From Saprospiraceae bacterium UBA2329 (GTDB lineage: Bacteria > Bacteroidota > Bacteroidia > Chitinophagales > Saprospiraceae), in NCBI GenBank assembly GCA_002344975.1, contig DDUV01000032.1, positions 123,217 through 181,306 of the forward strand: DNA of 58,090 bases, read 5' to 3'. Shown one piece after another: positions 1 through 9,444 of this stretch. Made by a program: the position numbers and the translations under genes. Within the stretch, counting starts at the first letter, position 1. Every line of letters begins with the position of its first letter. The notes below the pieces were generated by a model. That model did not search any database, was not told where the DNA came from, and saw only the letters and a list, made by a program, of their open reading frames with translations.

Positions 1-66
1 CTTAAAATGAAACGTTTACTTATCTAATCCTTTGGCGAAAATGTTCACTTTATTTTTTTATCGCCC
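1..66 (+). repeat. Dispersed ~62-bp repeat, copy A (window edge)
   Basis: This copy starts CTTAAAATGAAACG, contains AATCCTTTGGCGAAAATG and ends near TTTTTTATCGC. Its reverse complement matches 7686-7747 with only a few mismatches. It lies just beyond the 3' end of the giant protease gene. The window starts at the repeat boundary, so the upstream end of the element cannot be judged and the contig may have broken at this repeat. Confidence 0.8.
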
Positions 67-111
67 TAAGGCGCCGACAGGCTTGCAAATACTATATAAA
101 CCCTCTAATTT

Positions 112-3100
112 TTAGCGGTTCAACACCACTTTACGCGTCGCATCCGGAAGACCTTCCGACTTGACCCGTACCCAATACATACCGCGTTGGAGTTGGCTCA
201 AATCGAGCGTCTCGACAGTGGTTTGTACTTCATCCATTTCTTTGAATTTCAACAGTTTGCCTTCGAGGCTGTACATCTCGATGCGCACCGGCTTACCTGC
301 GTATTGAGTCAAATCAATATTCAACTGTCCGGAAGTCGGGTTCGGGAATACGTCGAATTCAATTTGCCCCAGCGTAGCCTGCACATCTGCGTTGTTCACG
401 GAGGGCGGATTCGCCTGTGTGAAACCAACGTTGGAGAACGTAGCCGTCATCGTGCCGTTGGCAGTGCTGTTGGTTGCCACCAAGCCTACCTGAATGCAAG
501 ATTGCATGGTGATATTTTGCGAACCTACGACGTACCAGGCAGTTCCATTCGGCGATGTGTACATCGTAAACTGGTTGCCGGCGCGCACGATGCGCAGCCA
601 ATAGCGGCTGCTGCTTGCAAACTGCTGAGGGAAAGACTGGCCATTGGTGGCAACGCGGAATTCCCGGCGGTGCAGGCTGCTCAGGTTGGTCACAAGTTGT
701 GCTTTTTTCGCGCCCGCATCGTTGGTTTCACGCATGATTACGCCGGCCCAGCCACCTGCGAGCGGGTTCATGCCGGTGACCAGAGCCGTGATGCTGCCGT
801 CACCGCAGAGTTGACGGCGGGCAAATACGTTTTCATCCGTTGTGAACGGAGAATCAGAGTAACAGTTGGAGCTGGTAATCGTCCACTGGCCCGTTGCTGT
901 ATTGAATGCCACGTTGTTGGCCGCTTCATTACAGTTGACGTTGGCCGATTGCCAATTGCAGGGCAGGCCGCTCACGGTAATCTGGCTGGTGCAGGTACTT
1001 ATAATTCCGCCCTGATCCGTCACTGTAATCGTTACAGGCACTGTTTGCCCCACTTGCGTACAGAGAATGCTGGCCGGATTGGCAGTAATGCTCTGTATTT
1101 GACAGCCGCCGATGATCTGTACCAGAGCAGCGGGCGTAAGTGCAATACTCGACTCTCCGTTGAAATTGACCGAGCCGTTGACGCAGGTAATATTCAATGG
1201 CTGGCTGCAAACAGGAGGAGACGTCGTCACGCCGGCAGACGCCTGGCTGAAGGTATTGGCATCCGTATCGCACAGGCAGCGGGTTTGGATTGTTTGAGCC
1301 GGGCCGGTCTGGTTGTAAGTCGGCAGAGTGGTACTCCAGCTTTGGCCGCCGTTGGTACTGTATTGAATGCTGCTGCCGCTGGGGCAACCCGTTGTGGGCG
1401 CTGCAATGCTGCCGCCGAAAGCCGTACATCCCGTGCCGCAGGTGCTGTTGGTGATTTGCACCTCGCCCGGAGCGACGCTCAACGCAGGACAAAGCGAAGG
1501 ATCGTTACAACCTGAAATGGTCAGGTCGTCTATGCGCCAGTTGGCTGTGCCTGTGCCGGGACTGCCCGCTCCATTGTATCCATAAATGCGAATAGTGAGT
1601 GGCTGGCCTGCGCCGGAGGCCACGGAAAGTCCTGTGTTGGATTGTAAAGCCCAGACGCTGTTGCTCAATAAGGCGCCCCCGGCTACTTCCGTAGCATAGT
1701 TGTTCGCACTGGTGCGAATGCTGTATGCCAGCGGACCTGTGCCGGTAGAGCGCGAACCAAAACTGATTCCGTTGAGCGTGAATACGGTTCCGGCATCGGG
1801 CGTCACAACCACTTCAAAATAAGCGCTGCCGTTGGCGCCGGTATTCAACGCTCCGATGCGCGCTGCTGCGCCGGCATTGCCGCCGCCTGATACGCCCGGA
1901 TAACCGGAAGAAACGCTGGCCGTAGTTATCAGTGTCGTTGTGCCGTTGTTGTTGCCCCTGCCGATATCTCCAAAACTCGTATTGGCTACGGTATTCGTAG
2001 TCACGGGTTCCGTTGTCATATTCCAGTAAGCATTGCCGCAGGGGGTCGGGCAAAGGACGGGCTGCGTTGCCTCGCTCACCGTACTGCTTACACAGTCGGT
2101 GGTCGTATTGCGGCAACGCGCATATACCGTGAAAGCGGTTGTGGTATAAGTCGGCGCCGTTGTTGACCACGGGCCGCTTGCATTCGTAGCATACTCCACC
2201 ACCGTACCTGCACCGCAACCGGTGGCGACAATGGTTCCCGGTGTGGTAGGGCATACGTTGTTGGTGATGGTCAGGGTAGGCATACCCGGAGTGGTACAGG
2301 CGCCGGGTGCAGTAGTGCCAACCGTAGCAGTGTTGCTGCGACAACCGTTGGCGCCGAGTACAGATGCGATGATGGTCTGAGCCGGGCCGGTTTGGTTATA
2401 CGTCGGCAGCGTGGCGCTCCAGTTTTGACCGCCGTCGGTAGAGTATTCCAAAGTGCCGCCCGTGCCGCTCACTGTGCCGAGGGCAATGCTGCCGCCGCTC
2501 ACGGCGCAAGCCGTACAAGTGCTGTTGGTGATGTCCAATGCGCCGGTGGGCGCATCAGGAGTGACGCATGTGCCGGGCGTAGTCTGGCCTACTTGCGTGG
2601 TGTTGCTGCGGCAACCATTGGCGCCGAGTACAGATGCGATGATGGTCTGAGCCGGGCCGGTTTGGTTATACGTCGGCAGTGTGGCGCTCCAGTTTTGGCC
2701 GCCGTCAGTCGAGTACTCCAAAGTGCCGCCCGTGCCGCTCACTGTGCCGAGGGCAATGCTGCCGCCGCTCACGGCGCAAGCCGTACAAGTGCTGTTGGTG
2801 ATGTCCAGCGTACCAGTGGGTGCGGCAGGAGTGACACATGTGCCGGGCGCCGTCGTTACGCCCGTAGAAGCCGGGCTGGTGGTATTGGCATCCGTATCGC
2901 ACAAGCAGCGGGTCTGGATGGTGAGTCCGGCTGCGTAGGTGGGCAGGGTGCTCGTCCATCCGCCGCCGTTGACATTATATTGAATGCTGCTGCCTGTGGG
3001 GCAACCCATGGTGGGCACTGCAATGCTGCCGCCGGAAACGGTGCAACCCGTGCCGCAGGTGCTGTTGGTGATTTGCACTTCGCCCGGGGCGGAGTTGATC

Positions 3101-6100
3101 ACCGGGCAGCATCCAGCCGGAGGATCGAGGGTAAACGTCTCAAATGCCTCACAGCCGCCGCGATCCGTTACCATGACGTCATAGTCGCCGGGGCCTAAGT
3201 TGGTCAGGTCCTGAGTGGTTTCGTTGTTGCTCCATGCAAACGTATAAGGAGCAATGCCGCCCGTGATCGTCAAAGTGATAGAGCCTCCGTTGGGCATGGC
3301 GCAGGAAGGCTGAACTTCAACACCTGTAATTTCGATATCGTCAGGCGATTGCGTCATCGTAGCGGAGCCGCTCAAAGAACCGACTGGTACAGCGCATCCA
3401 TTGGCATCCGTTACAGATACCAAAGTATAAGTGCTGGTGCCGTACACGGCTCTGTTGATGTTGCTTCCGCTGGTATAGTTGTTGACTGTAAAGTCTGTCA
3501 CTCCGTCATTAATGACTACCGTAAATTGGCCTGCACCTCCCGTGATGTTCACTACAACAGGCGCGTTGCCGGTATTGCCTTCAGCGCAGAAAAATCCTGT
3601 TCCGCTGATAACGGCTGCTGTGGGAGGTGTACACTGGCCCGGCGCCGTTACACCCACTTGCGTGGAACTGCTGCGGCAACCTCCGCCATCTGCAACACTG
3701 GCCAAGATGGTCTGTGCCGGTCCGGTTTGGTTGTAAGTCGGCAGTGTGGCGCTCCAGTTTAGGCCGCCATCGGTAGAGTATTCCAAAGTGCCGCCTGTAC
3801 CGCTCACCGTGCCGAGGGCAATGCTGCCGCCGCTCACTACGCAAGCTGTACAAGTGCTGTTGGTGATGTCCAATGCGCCGGTGGGCGCGGCAGGAGCAGA
3901 TGTGCAGGTGCCGGGAACCGTTTCGCCTACTTGCGTGGTGTTGCTGCGGCAACCGTTGGCGCCCAATACACTGGCCAGAATGGTCTGTGCCGGTCCGGTT
4001 TGGTTGTAAGTCGGCAGTGTGGCGCTCCAGTTTAGGCCGCCATCGGTAGAGTATTCCAAAGTGCCGCCTGTGCCGCTCACCGTGCCGAGGGCAATGCTGC
4101 CGCCGCTCACTACGCAAGCTGTACAAGTGCTGTTGGTGATGTCCAATGCGCCGGTGGGCGCGGCAGGAGTGACGCATGTGCCGGGCGTAGTCTGGCCTAC
4201 TTGCGTGGTGTTGCTGCGGCAACCATTGGCGCCGAGTACAGATGCGATGATGGTCTGAGCCGGGCCGGTTTGGTTATACGTCGGCAGTGTGGCGCTCCAG
4301 TTTAGGCCGCCATCGGTAGAGTATTCCAAGGTGCCGCCTGTGCCGCTCACCGTGCCGATGGCAATGCTGCCTCCGCTCACTATGCAAGCCGTACAAGTGC
4401 TGTTGGTGATGTCCAAAGCGCCGGTGGGTGCATCCGGAGTGACGCATGTGCCGGGAGCGGTCGTCACGCCCGTAGAAGCCGGGCTGGCGGTATTGGCGTC
4501 TGTATCGCACAAGCAGCGCGTCTGGATGGTAAGGCCTGCTGCGTAGGTGGGCAGTGTGCTCGTCCATCCGCCGCCGTTGACATTATATTGAATGCTGCTG
4601 CCTGTGGGGCAACCCATGGTGGGCGCTGCAATGCTGCCGCCTGTTACCGTACACCCCGTGCCGCAGGTGCTGTTGGTGATTTGCACCTCGCCGGGGGCGG
4701 TGCTGAGATCAGGGCAAGTGGGACAAACTGTCGGAGCGGTTGTTCCACTTACTACGGGGCCAGAACAGTCGGTCGTCGTGTTGCGGCAACGCACATATAC
4801 CGTAATGGCGGATGTGGTGTACGTCGGCGCAGTCGTCGTCCAAGGTCCTGCTTCATTGGTAGCATACTCCAAAACTGTGCCGCCGCCGCAGCCGCTACCC
4901 GAAATAGTTCCTGAAGAGGAAGGGCAAACGTTGTCGGTGATGGTGAGCACCAAGCCGCAATTATTGACTGGAGAAGCTGAGTTGCGGGGATTTGGGGCGC
5001 CCGCTGCGAAATCTGCCGAGTTGTTGTTGGTCTCCGTACAGCCATTATTGGCGCGTAAGATGGCAGTGGTATTACTATGAGCAGGGCCGTTCGCTGATTC
5101 CGAGCAGTTTGCCGTAGTACCATAACCCACAAAATCAAGGATATGTGTACCACTGGGGCATGCGCCGGTTAGTGCCGTTGTGCTACTTACAAGCGCCACT
5201 TTACCCGCCGCAACAGCCATATTCATAGTGCCTGTAGCATCTGGTGTGGGTAATGCAACTCCATTAGCGCCTCCTGTTGCCAAACGGACTAAATAATACT
5301 TGCCGGGCGCAATTGTACCACTCAGGTTGGCGCCAGTCCATGACGTACCAGTTGCAGCGGCATATTGTACAGAGTAACCACTTAGATTGACCGTAGTAGC
5401 TCCACCATTGTATAGTTCAATAAAGTCATGTGTGTAGGGCGCGCTGGTATTCCCACCCCCGCCATACACCTGGCTGATGCGCAGGCCGCAAGGCGCGGGC
5501 TCCGAAATCGCAAACACCGCATTCGACACATCAAAGAAGGTAGAAGCCGAGCGGAAATTGCCGCCCACGCTGCATTGCACCAGCACGCGGGCTGTGGCGC
5601 TGGCCGTACCGGGCATGGTCACACTGGCCGAGCCGTTGTTGGGGAAGGTGCCCAATACGGTATAAGTAACGCCGTTGTCGGTAGAAATCAGCACGTCCAC
5701 ATTGATGCAGTGGGCATCGGTGCCGTTCACCGTCCAGGTCACGTTTTGGGTAGAACTCGTCGCCCAGGATTCACCACCGTTGGGGGCAGTTACGTTGAAC
5801 GGGCCTGTATCGGCCACCGTGACCACCATATTGTCGTTGGCCGTGCGGCCCCAGTTGGTGTTGTTATCGCGGGCCGTCATGCGGAAATTCAAGGTACGAG
5901 CTACGCAAGGCAGCTTTTCCCAGGCCGGGGTATTGTTGTTGCCGGCCAGTACGTCGCTCATTTGAGGGAATACGCGGTAGTTGTTGCTCGTCGGCGGGCG
6001 GAACCGGAACAAAGGCTGGGTAGTCGTGTTGCAATTGGGCGATCCCGTCGTTGCAGCTCCCGATCCGTTGAATTGTTCCCACGAGAAAGTAATGGGATCC

Positions 6101-7440
6101 GAGTTGGCATCTGTGCCGGCTCCCACAAGGATGAAAGGCGTTTGTTTTGGAATGGTAAAGTCCGATTGTGCATTGGCCGTTGGAGCGGCGTTGTTGCCGG
6201 TTCCGGGGGTTGAAATGGCCGCACAGGTACCGCCTGATGAAATATAGGTGTTTATCTGACCAATGGAGGCCGCGTGGAAGTAGGGATCGCTGAAGCCCTG
6301 GTAGCTCGGCGCCGCGCCGCACACGCCGGCATACGCCATGATGGTAGAGCCTTCGCCGGTTTCAAAACGGAAGTTATCTTCTGAAGTACCGCATTCAGAG
6401 GACGCAAACGTGTGATCACCACCAAACTGATGCCCCAGCTCATGCGCCATGTAATCTACATAGAGTTGTGTGACAGAGCCATTGGAGCCTGAAAAACCGC
6501 CACCTTTAAGCGAATTGTTACAAACCACGCCCAGATAAGCTACACCCCCAGTATTGGCCCAAAGCAGAGAGTGGCCCACATCGAAGCCGCCGGAGCCTAA
6601 GCCGCTGCTGTTGACAATAAAGCTATGTACAGAACCTATATTTGTATGGTCCGCCAGCACCGCATCTGCGCAAGCGACATTGGAAACTAAAGTTAAATGT
6701 ACTCCCAGATCGCGTTCATATACCGCGTTCACCATATTTATACCAGAGGCAAAGGAGTTGAGCACATTGGCAGCCATATACGGCATGCCGCCAAACTGTG
6801 TGCGGTAAGTAGCGTCGGCAATGATAGCCAGGCGATAAGTGCGCAGGTTGGCGGGCGTTTTGGGCGAACCAGACTCGGTGGGCTTGTATCCACTCCTGCG
6901 GTGGGTGTCATCCACACCGCAGCGGAACCCCGGTACTTCCAGGTCGGATTTGTAATACACAATGTGCGCATTGACATCACTACGAGAGGCAGGCTCTATG
7001 ACATAGGTGATGTCGCCGCTGAACACCGCTGCATGGAACCCAGTCGGGCTGATGTCGCAACGGATGCTCACCTGCCGCGAGTTTTTGGCGTAGCCCTTGA
7101 AGGTCTTCACCGTATATAAATGAGCCACTTCATCGGCCACCACCGTGGTAGGACTGATGAAAAACTCGGAGTAGCTGCCCTCCGGGTTCGGAATGCTGAT
7201 GAGCAGGGGCGGCGCATCGGCGGGCCGACGGTGAGCATCGCTCAACTCCTGATACAATGCAGGCACGTCTAAGCGGGCCAGCCTGTACTCCTTGGGGAAT
7301 TGGGCTTGCATCAGTTGCCCTTGAGGAATGTTGAAACCATCGGGCGCAAAGTCCCAATGACGGTTGCTCTGGGCGAACGTGCTACTGAAAGAAACCAGCA
7401 GCGCACCGACCACCCAGATCAGGTAAAGCATCTTCTTCAT
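112..7440 (-). CDS. Giant secreted reprolysin-like metalloprotease with T9SS type A sorting domain
   Basis: This 2442-residue protein begins with a signal peptide (residues 1-23, ending FSSTFAQ). A reprolysin/M12B-like zinc protease domain follows, with the site HELGHQFGGDHTF near residues 335-347: three His ligands plus catalytic Glu. A lamin-tail-like domain lies at about 650-830 (starting CGLRISQVYGGGGN). Then come several kilobases of near-identical Cys-rich repeats. A DUF1349/concanavalin-like segment precedes the last ~90 residues, which form a typical type A T9SS sorting domain (FDVFPNPTSGQL, then YSLEGKLL, GMYWVRV). The protein should cross the inner membrane by Sec and the outer membrane by the type IX system, and end up at the cell surface or outside. 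Its substrate is unknown. It is monocistronic and flanked by inverted copies of a dispersed repeat. The protease, export signal and sorting domain are clear; the role is inferred. Confidence 0.9.
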   Translation of the reverse strand: MKKMLYLIWVVGALLVSFSSTFAQSNRHWDFAPDGFNIPQGQLMQAQFPKEYRLARLDVPALYQELSDAHRRPADAPPLLISIPNPEGSYSEFFISPTTVVADEVAHLYTVKTFKGYAKNSRQVSIRCDISPTGFHAAVFSGDITYVIEPASRSDVNAHIVYYKSDLEVPGFRCGVDDTHRRSGYKPTESGSPKTPANLRTYRLAIIADATYRTQFGGMPYMAANVLNSFASGINMVNAVYERDLGVHLTLVSNVACADAVLADHTNIGSVHSFIVNSSGLGSGGFDVGHSLLWANTGGVAYLGVVCNNSLKGGGFSGSNGSVTQLYVDYMAHELGHQFGGDHTFASSECGTSEDNFRFETGEGSTIMAYAGVCGAAPSYQGFSDPYFHAASIGQINTYISSGGTCAAISTPGTGNNAAPTANAQSDFTIPKQTPFILVGAGTDANSDPITFSWEQFNGSGAATTGSPNCNTTTQPLFRFRPPTSNNYRVFPQMSDVLAGNNNTPAWEKLPCVARTLNFRMTARDNNTNWGRTANDNMVVTVADTGPFNVTAPNGGESWATSSTQNVTWTVNGTDAHCINVDVLISTDNGVTYTVLGTFPNNGSASVTMPGTASATARVLVQCSVGGNFRSASTFFDVSNAVFAISEPAPCGLRISQVYGGGGNTSAPYTHDFIELYNGGATTVNLSGYSVQYAAATGTSWTGANLSGTIAPGKYYLVRLATGGANGVALPTPDATGTMNMAVAAGKVALVSSTTALTGACPSGTHILDFVGYGTTANCSESANGPAHSNTTAILRANNGCTETNNNSADFAAGAPNPRNSASPVNNCGLVLTITDNVCPSSSGTISGSGCGGGTVLEYATNEAGPWTTTAPTYTTSAITVYVRCRNTTTDCSGPVVSGTTAPTVCPTCPDLSTAPGEVQITNSTCGTGCTVTGGSIAAPTMGCPTGSSIQYNVNGGGWTSTLPTYAAGLTIQTRCLCDTDANTASPASTGVTTAPGTCVTPDAPTGALDITNSTCTACIVSGGSIAIGTVSGTGGTLEYSTDGGLNWSATLPTYNQTGPAQTIIASVLGANGCRSNTTQVGQTTPGTCVTPAAPTGALDITNSTCTACVVSGGSIALGTVSGTGGTLEYSTDGGLNWSATLPTYNQTGPAQTILASVLGANGCRSNTTQVGETVPGTCTSAPAAPTGALDITNSTCTACVVSGGSIALGTVSGTGGTLEYSTDGGLNWSATLPTYNQTGPAQTILASVADGGGCRSSSTQVGVTAPGQCTPPTAAVISGTGFFCAEGNTGNAPVVVNITGGAGQFTVVINDGVTDFTVNNYTSGSNINRAVYGTSTYTLVSVTDANGCAVPVGSLSGSATMTQSPDDIEITGVEVQPSCAMPNGGSITLTITGGIAPYTFAWSNNETTQDLTNLGPGDYDVMVTDRGGCEAFETFTLDPPAGCCPVINSAPGEVQITNSTCGTGCTVSGGSIAVPTMGCPTGSSIQYNVNGGGWTSTLPTYAAGLTIQTRCLCDTDANTTSPASTGVTTAPGTCVTPAAPTGTLDITNSTCTACAVSGGSIALGTVSGTGGTLEYSTDGGQNWSATLPTYNQTGPAQTIIASVLGANGCRSNTTQVGQTTPGTCVTPDAPTGALDITNSTCTACAVSGGSIALGTVSGTGGTLEYSTDGGQNWSATLPTYNQTGPAQTIIASVLGANGCRSNTATVGTTAPGACTTPGMPTLTITNNVCPTTPGTIVATGCGAGTVVEYATNASGPWSTTAPTYTTTAFTVYARCRNTTTDCVSSTVSEATQPVLCPTPCGNAYWNMTTEPVTTNTVANTSFGDIGRGNNNGTTTLITTASVSSGYPGVSGGGNAGAAARIGALNTGANGSAYFEVVVTPDAGTVFTLNGISFGSRSTGTGPLAYSIRTSANNYATEVAGGALLSNSVWALQSNTGLSVASGAGQPLTIRIYGYNGAGSPGTGTANWRIDDLTISGCNDPSLCPALSVAPGEVQITNSTCGTGCTAFGGSIAAPTTGCPSGSSIQYSTNGGQSWSTTLPTYNQTGPAQTIQTRCLCDTDANTFSQASAGVTTSPPVCSQPLNITCVNGSVNFNGESSIALTPAALVQIIGGCQIQSITANPASILCTQVGQTVPVTITVTDQGGIISTCTSQITVSGLPCNWQSANVNCNEAANNVAFNTATGQWTITSSNCYSDSPFTTDENVFARRQLCGDGSITALVTGMNPLAGGWAGVIMRETNDAGAKKAQLVTNLSSLHRREFRVATNGQSFPQQFASSSRYWLRIVRAGNQFTMYTSPNGTAWYVVGSQNITMQSCIQVGLVATNSTANGTMTATFSNVGFTQANPPSVNNADVQATLGQIEFDVFPNPTSGQLNIDLTQYAGKPVRIEMYSLEGKLLKFKEMDEVQTTVETLDLSQLQRGMYWVRVKSEGLPDATRKVVLNR
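2270..4700 (-). repeat. Near-identical ~270-bp coding repeats inside the protease gene
   Basis: At least five copies of a module of about 90 residues (core PTGALDITNSTCTAC and EYSTDGGLNWSATLPTYNQ) recur with a period of about 270 bp, at roughly 2371, 2641, 3708, 3981 and 4252. A second module (core APGEVQITNSTCGTGC) occurs near 4580-4700, 2960-3090 and 1240-1470. Nucleotide identity between copies is very high, which suggests recent duplication or gene conversion. Such blocks can change copy number by recombination and can collapse in short-read assemblies. Each module has spaced cysteines and probably forms a small surface-exposed beta domain acting as a stalk. Confidence 0.85.
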
Positions 7441-7685
7441 AGAGGATTAAATTATGTGATAAGATAGAGATTAAGTGCTACCTGATGGAGATATGCACAG
7501 GGCCGTTTTTTCCGTGTGACGCATTGGTGAAAGCCGACCTTGGAGGCTATGTCTGCCATGAGATAATTGCGGCACAAAGAAAATAAAATTTGGGCTTAGT
7601 TAATAGTCTGCGGGGTGACAAAAAGGGGGACAACGCCCACAATTAACATGCAGGTCACAATCGGATATGCCAATGCCGATAAGGA

Positions 7686-7747
7686 GCGATAAAAAATAAA
7701 TCTTCATTTTCGCCAAAGGATTCGCTAAGTAAACGATTCATTTTAAG
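7686..7747 (-). repeat. Dispersed ~62-bp repeat, copy B (inverted)
   Basis: This is the reverse complement of copy A at 1-66, with a few mismatches. Copies A and B therefore form inverted repeats around the protease gene. It starts GCGATAAAAAATAAATC and ends CGATTCATTTTAAG. It lies in the 397-bp gene-free gap 7441-7837, where I see no ORF and no clear promoter motif. Confidence 0.8.
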
Positions 7748-7750
7748 CGT

Positions 7751-7797
7751 CTTAGCTAATCCTTTGGCCGAAAGAAAATGAATATTTATTTTGCCCC
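7751..7797 (+). repeat. Dispersed repeat, partial copy C (head-to-head with copy B)
   Basis: CTTAGCTAATCCTTTGGC and the following T-rich tail match the 3' three quarters of copy A, without its first ~17 bases. Only three bases separate it from copy B, in opposite orientation, so together they make a palindromic structure of about 110 bp that could fold into a cruciform or an RNA hairpin. It sits at the 3' end of the PLP lyase gene and may also act as a bidirectional transcription barrier. Confidence 0.7.
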
Positions 7798-7837
7798 ACT
7801 ACTTATGATAAAAAAATGCCTGTTTTTTAAACGCCTC

Positions 7838-9139
7838 TTACACAGCTATTTCCGCCATTTTGCCTCTCTTGCGCGGCAGCTTCACCGCTTCCAGCGCCTG
7901 CTCGATGTCCCAGATCAAATCATCCACATTTTCTACGCCGATGGACAAGCGCACGAGGCCCGGCGTGATGTGCATGGCTTCGCGTTCTTGCGGAGGCACC
8001 CCGGCGTGGGTCATAGTAGCCGGATGTTGTGCCAGCGATTCGGTGCTGCCGAGGCTGACCGCCAGCTTCATGATTTGCAGGTGATTCAAAAATGCAAAGG
8101 CTTCTTTTTCGCCGCCATGCACTTCAAACGCCACCATAGCGCCCGGCGAGAGGCACTGTTTTTTATAAATATCGTAAGACCGCCCGTCGGCCTCCGTCAG
8201 CAGTCCGAGGTAGTGAATGGACTTCACCTTGGGGTGCTGTTGCAGGTAGCGCGCCACCACCCAGGCGTTTTCGGTCTGTTGCTCCATGCGCAATTTGAGG
8301 GTTTCCAAACTGCGCAGCAGCAGCCACGAAGTCCAGGGGCCGGCCATGGTGCCGAGGAAGGTGCGCAGGGTTTTTACGCGGCGAATCAACTCGGTAGACC
8401 CCAGGCAGGCGCCCGCAATGAGGTCGCTGTGCCCGCCTATGTATTTGGTGGCGGAGTACAGCACGAGATCGGCGCCAAACGCCAATGGATGCTGAAATAC
8501 CGGCCCCAGATAAGTATTGTCCACAGCCACCAGCACGCGCTTTTCGGCGGTCGAAAACCGGTTGGCCACGCGGCGCATCGCCTCTATGTCGGTGATGCTG
8601 TTGGTGGGGTTGCCCGGTGTCTCAATATAAATCATGCCCAGTCGCTCTGCCATTCCCGAGTCCTCCACCAAACGGGCAATATCCGCCTCTTCCATCTCTG
8701 CATCGAAGCCCAAACTGCGTATGCCGAAACGCCCCAGCACCTCCGATATGAAGTGCATGGTGCCGCCGTACAGCGGGTTGCTGTGCAGAACCAGATCGCC
8801 CGGACGCAAAAATTCCATCATCGTGGTGGCAATGGCCGACATGCCGCTGTCAAACACGGCGCAGGCCTCGGCGCGGTCCCACAGGGTGAGGCGGTCTTCC
8901 AAAATTTCGAGGTCCGGATTGTTCAAACGGCTGTAAATCAGGCCCTGTTCCTCGCCGGGTTTGGGCGGGCGCAGGCCGTAAGCCAGTTCAAAATGCGCCT
9001 TGCCTTCCTCCGCCGTGCGGAACACGAAGGTCGAGGTCTGAAAAATCGGGCACTTCACAGCGCCTTCCGACAGGGCCGGATTGTACCCGTAGCTCATCAT
9101 GCGGCTCTCCGGGCGGAGGTGATCTTTGGTCTTTTTCAT
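7838..9139 (-). CDS. PLP-dependent methionine gamma-lyase / cystathionine gamma-synthase family enzyme
   Basis: A Cys/Met-metabolism PLP enzyme of fold type I, 433 residues from the chosen start (MKKTKDHLRPESR). The PLP lysine is in YSATKYIGGHSD (K232). Other family signatures are IYSRLNNPDLEILE (phosphate-binding Tyr/Arg from the neighbouring subunit), FDSGMSAI and YIETPGNPTNS. The family carries out gamma- or beta-elimination or replacement on methionine, homocysteine, cystathionine or O-acylhomoserine; sequence alone does not decide which. An upstream ATG at 9217 would add 26 unconserved basic residues and lies in the arm of a large hairpin, so the inner start is preferred. It is divergent from an Lrp-type regulator at 9445, a common arrangement for an amino-acid-responsive lyase. 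The protein is probably cytoplasmic. Confidence 0.88.
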   Translation of the reverse strand: MKKTKDHLRPESRMMSYGYNPALSEGAVKCPIFQTSTFVFRTAEEGKAHFELAYGLRPPKPGEEQGLIYSRLNNPDLEILEDRLTLWDRAEACAVFDSGMSAIATTMMEFLRPGDLVLHSNPLYGGTMHFISEVLGRFGIRSLGFDAEMEEADIARLVEDSGMAERLGMIYIETPGNPTNSITDIEAMRRVANRFSTAEKRVLVAVDNTYLGPVFQHPLAFGADLVLYSATKYIGGHSDLIAGACLGSTELIRRVKTLRTFLGTMAGPWTSWLLLRSLETLKLRMEQQTENAWVVARYLQQHPKVKSIHYLGLLTEADGRSYDIYKKQCLSPGAMVAFEVHGGEKEAFAFLNHLQIMKLAVSLGSTESLAQHPATMTHAGVPPQEREAMHITPGLVRLSIGVENVDDLIWDIEQALEAVKLPRKRGKMAEIAV

Positions 9140-9215
9140 GCTGGTCTTTTTTTCTTTTTTAGGGGCGCCCCCCGCCTCTGGTAAATTCAGCCGGCGGGGC
9201 CGGGCTATCCACTGC

Positions 9216-9277
9216 ATGGCGGCGGTTTTATACTAGGAGACATTGCATGCAATGTCTCTACACAAAACCGCCGCCAT
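9216..9277. repeat. 62-bp nested palindrome between the PLP lyase and lrp
   Basis: The outer arms GGCGGCGGTTTT and AAAACCGCCGCC (9218-9229 and 9264-9275) enclose a perfect inner palindrome at 9237-9258 (GAGACATTGCA and its complement). It lies in the 305-bp divergent intergenic region. The inner part resembles widespread REP-like hairpins of the GTAGAGAC...GTCTCTAC type. It could be a REP/MITE relic or an operator-like cruciform acting on the lyase promoter. Confidence 0.75.
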
Positions 9278-9407
9278 TCCGTTGCTATCCCTGGCGCGAC
9301 CCATTGGTACAAATTTCGCCCCTTTTAGATGAATTTCCTACTATTTAATTAAATCAAAGAATATAAAACTACCAGTAATCAATTTTTAATTTTATTTTTC
9401 CAAAACC

Positions 9408-9415
9408 TATCTTTG
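9408..9415 (+). promoter_or_regulatory. Bacteroidota -7 element (TATCTTTG) for the Lrp-type regulator
   Basis: TATCTTTG matches TAnnTTTG exactly and lies 30 bp before the lrp ATG at 9445. The sequence upstream is very AT-rich, but a clean -33 TTTG at 19-20 bp spacing is not visible (TTTTTA at 9383-9388 is the nearest). Confidence 0.5.
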
Positions 9416-9444
9416 CGAACTGCTTACACAGAAAAATTTTCTGC

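Noticed and set aside
187..1515. Long open frame antisense to the 3' part of the protease gene
   Set aside because: It is a mirror of repetitive GC-rich coding sequence, is rich in Arg/Ala/His with no domain, and the opposite strand has a clear protease and sorting domain.
1..7797. Insertion sequence or transposon formed by inverted copies A and B
   Set aside because: No transposase or integrase is encoded, no target-site duplication can be seen at the truncated left end, and the repeat also occurs as a partial copy outside the pair.
7778..9184. 468-residue frame antisense to the PLP lyase
   Set aside because: Composition (His/Arg/Gly-rich) and lack of domains mark it as a shadow of the well-supported lyase gene.
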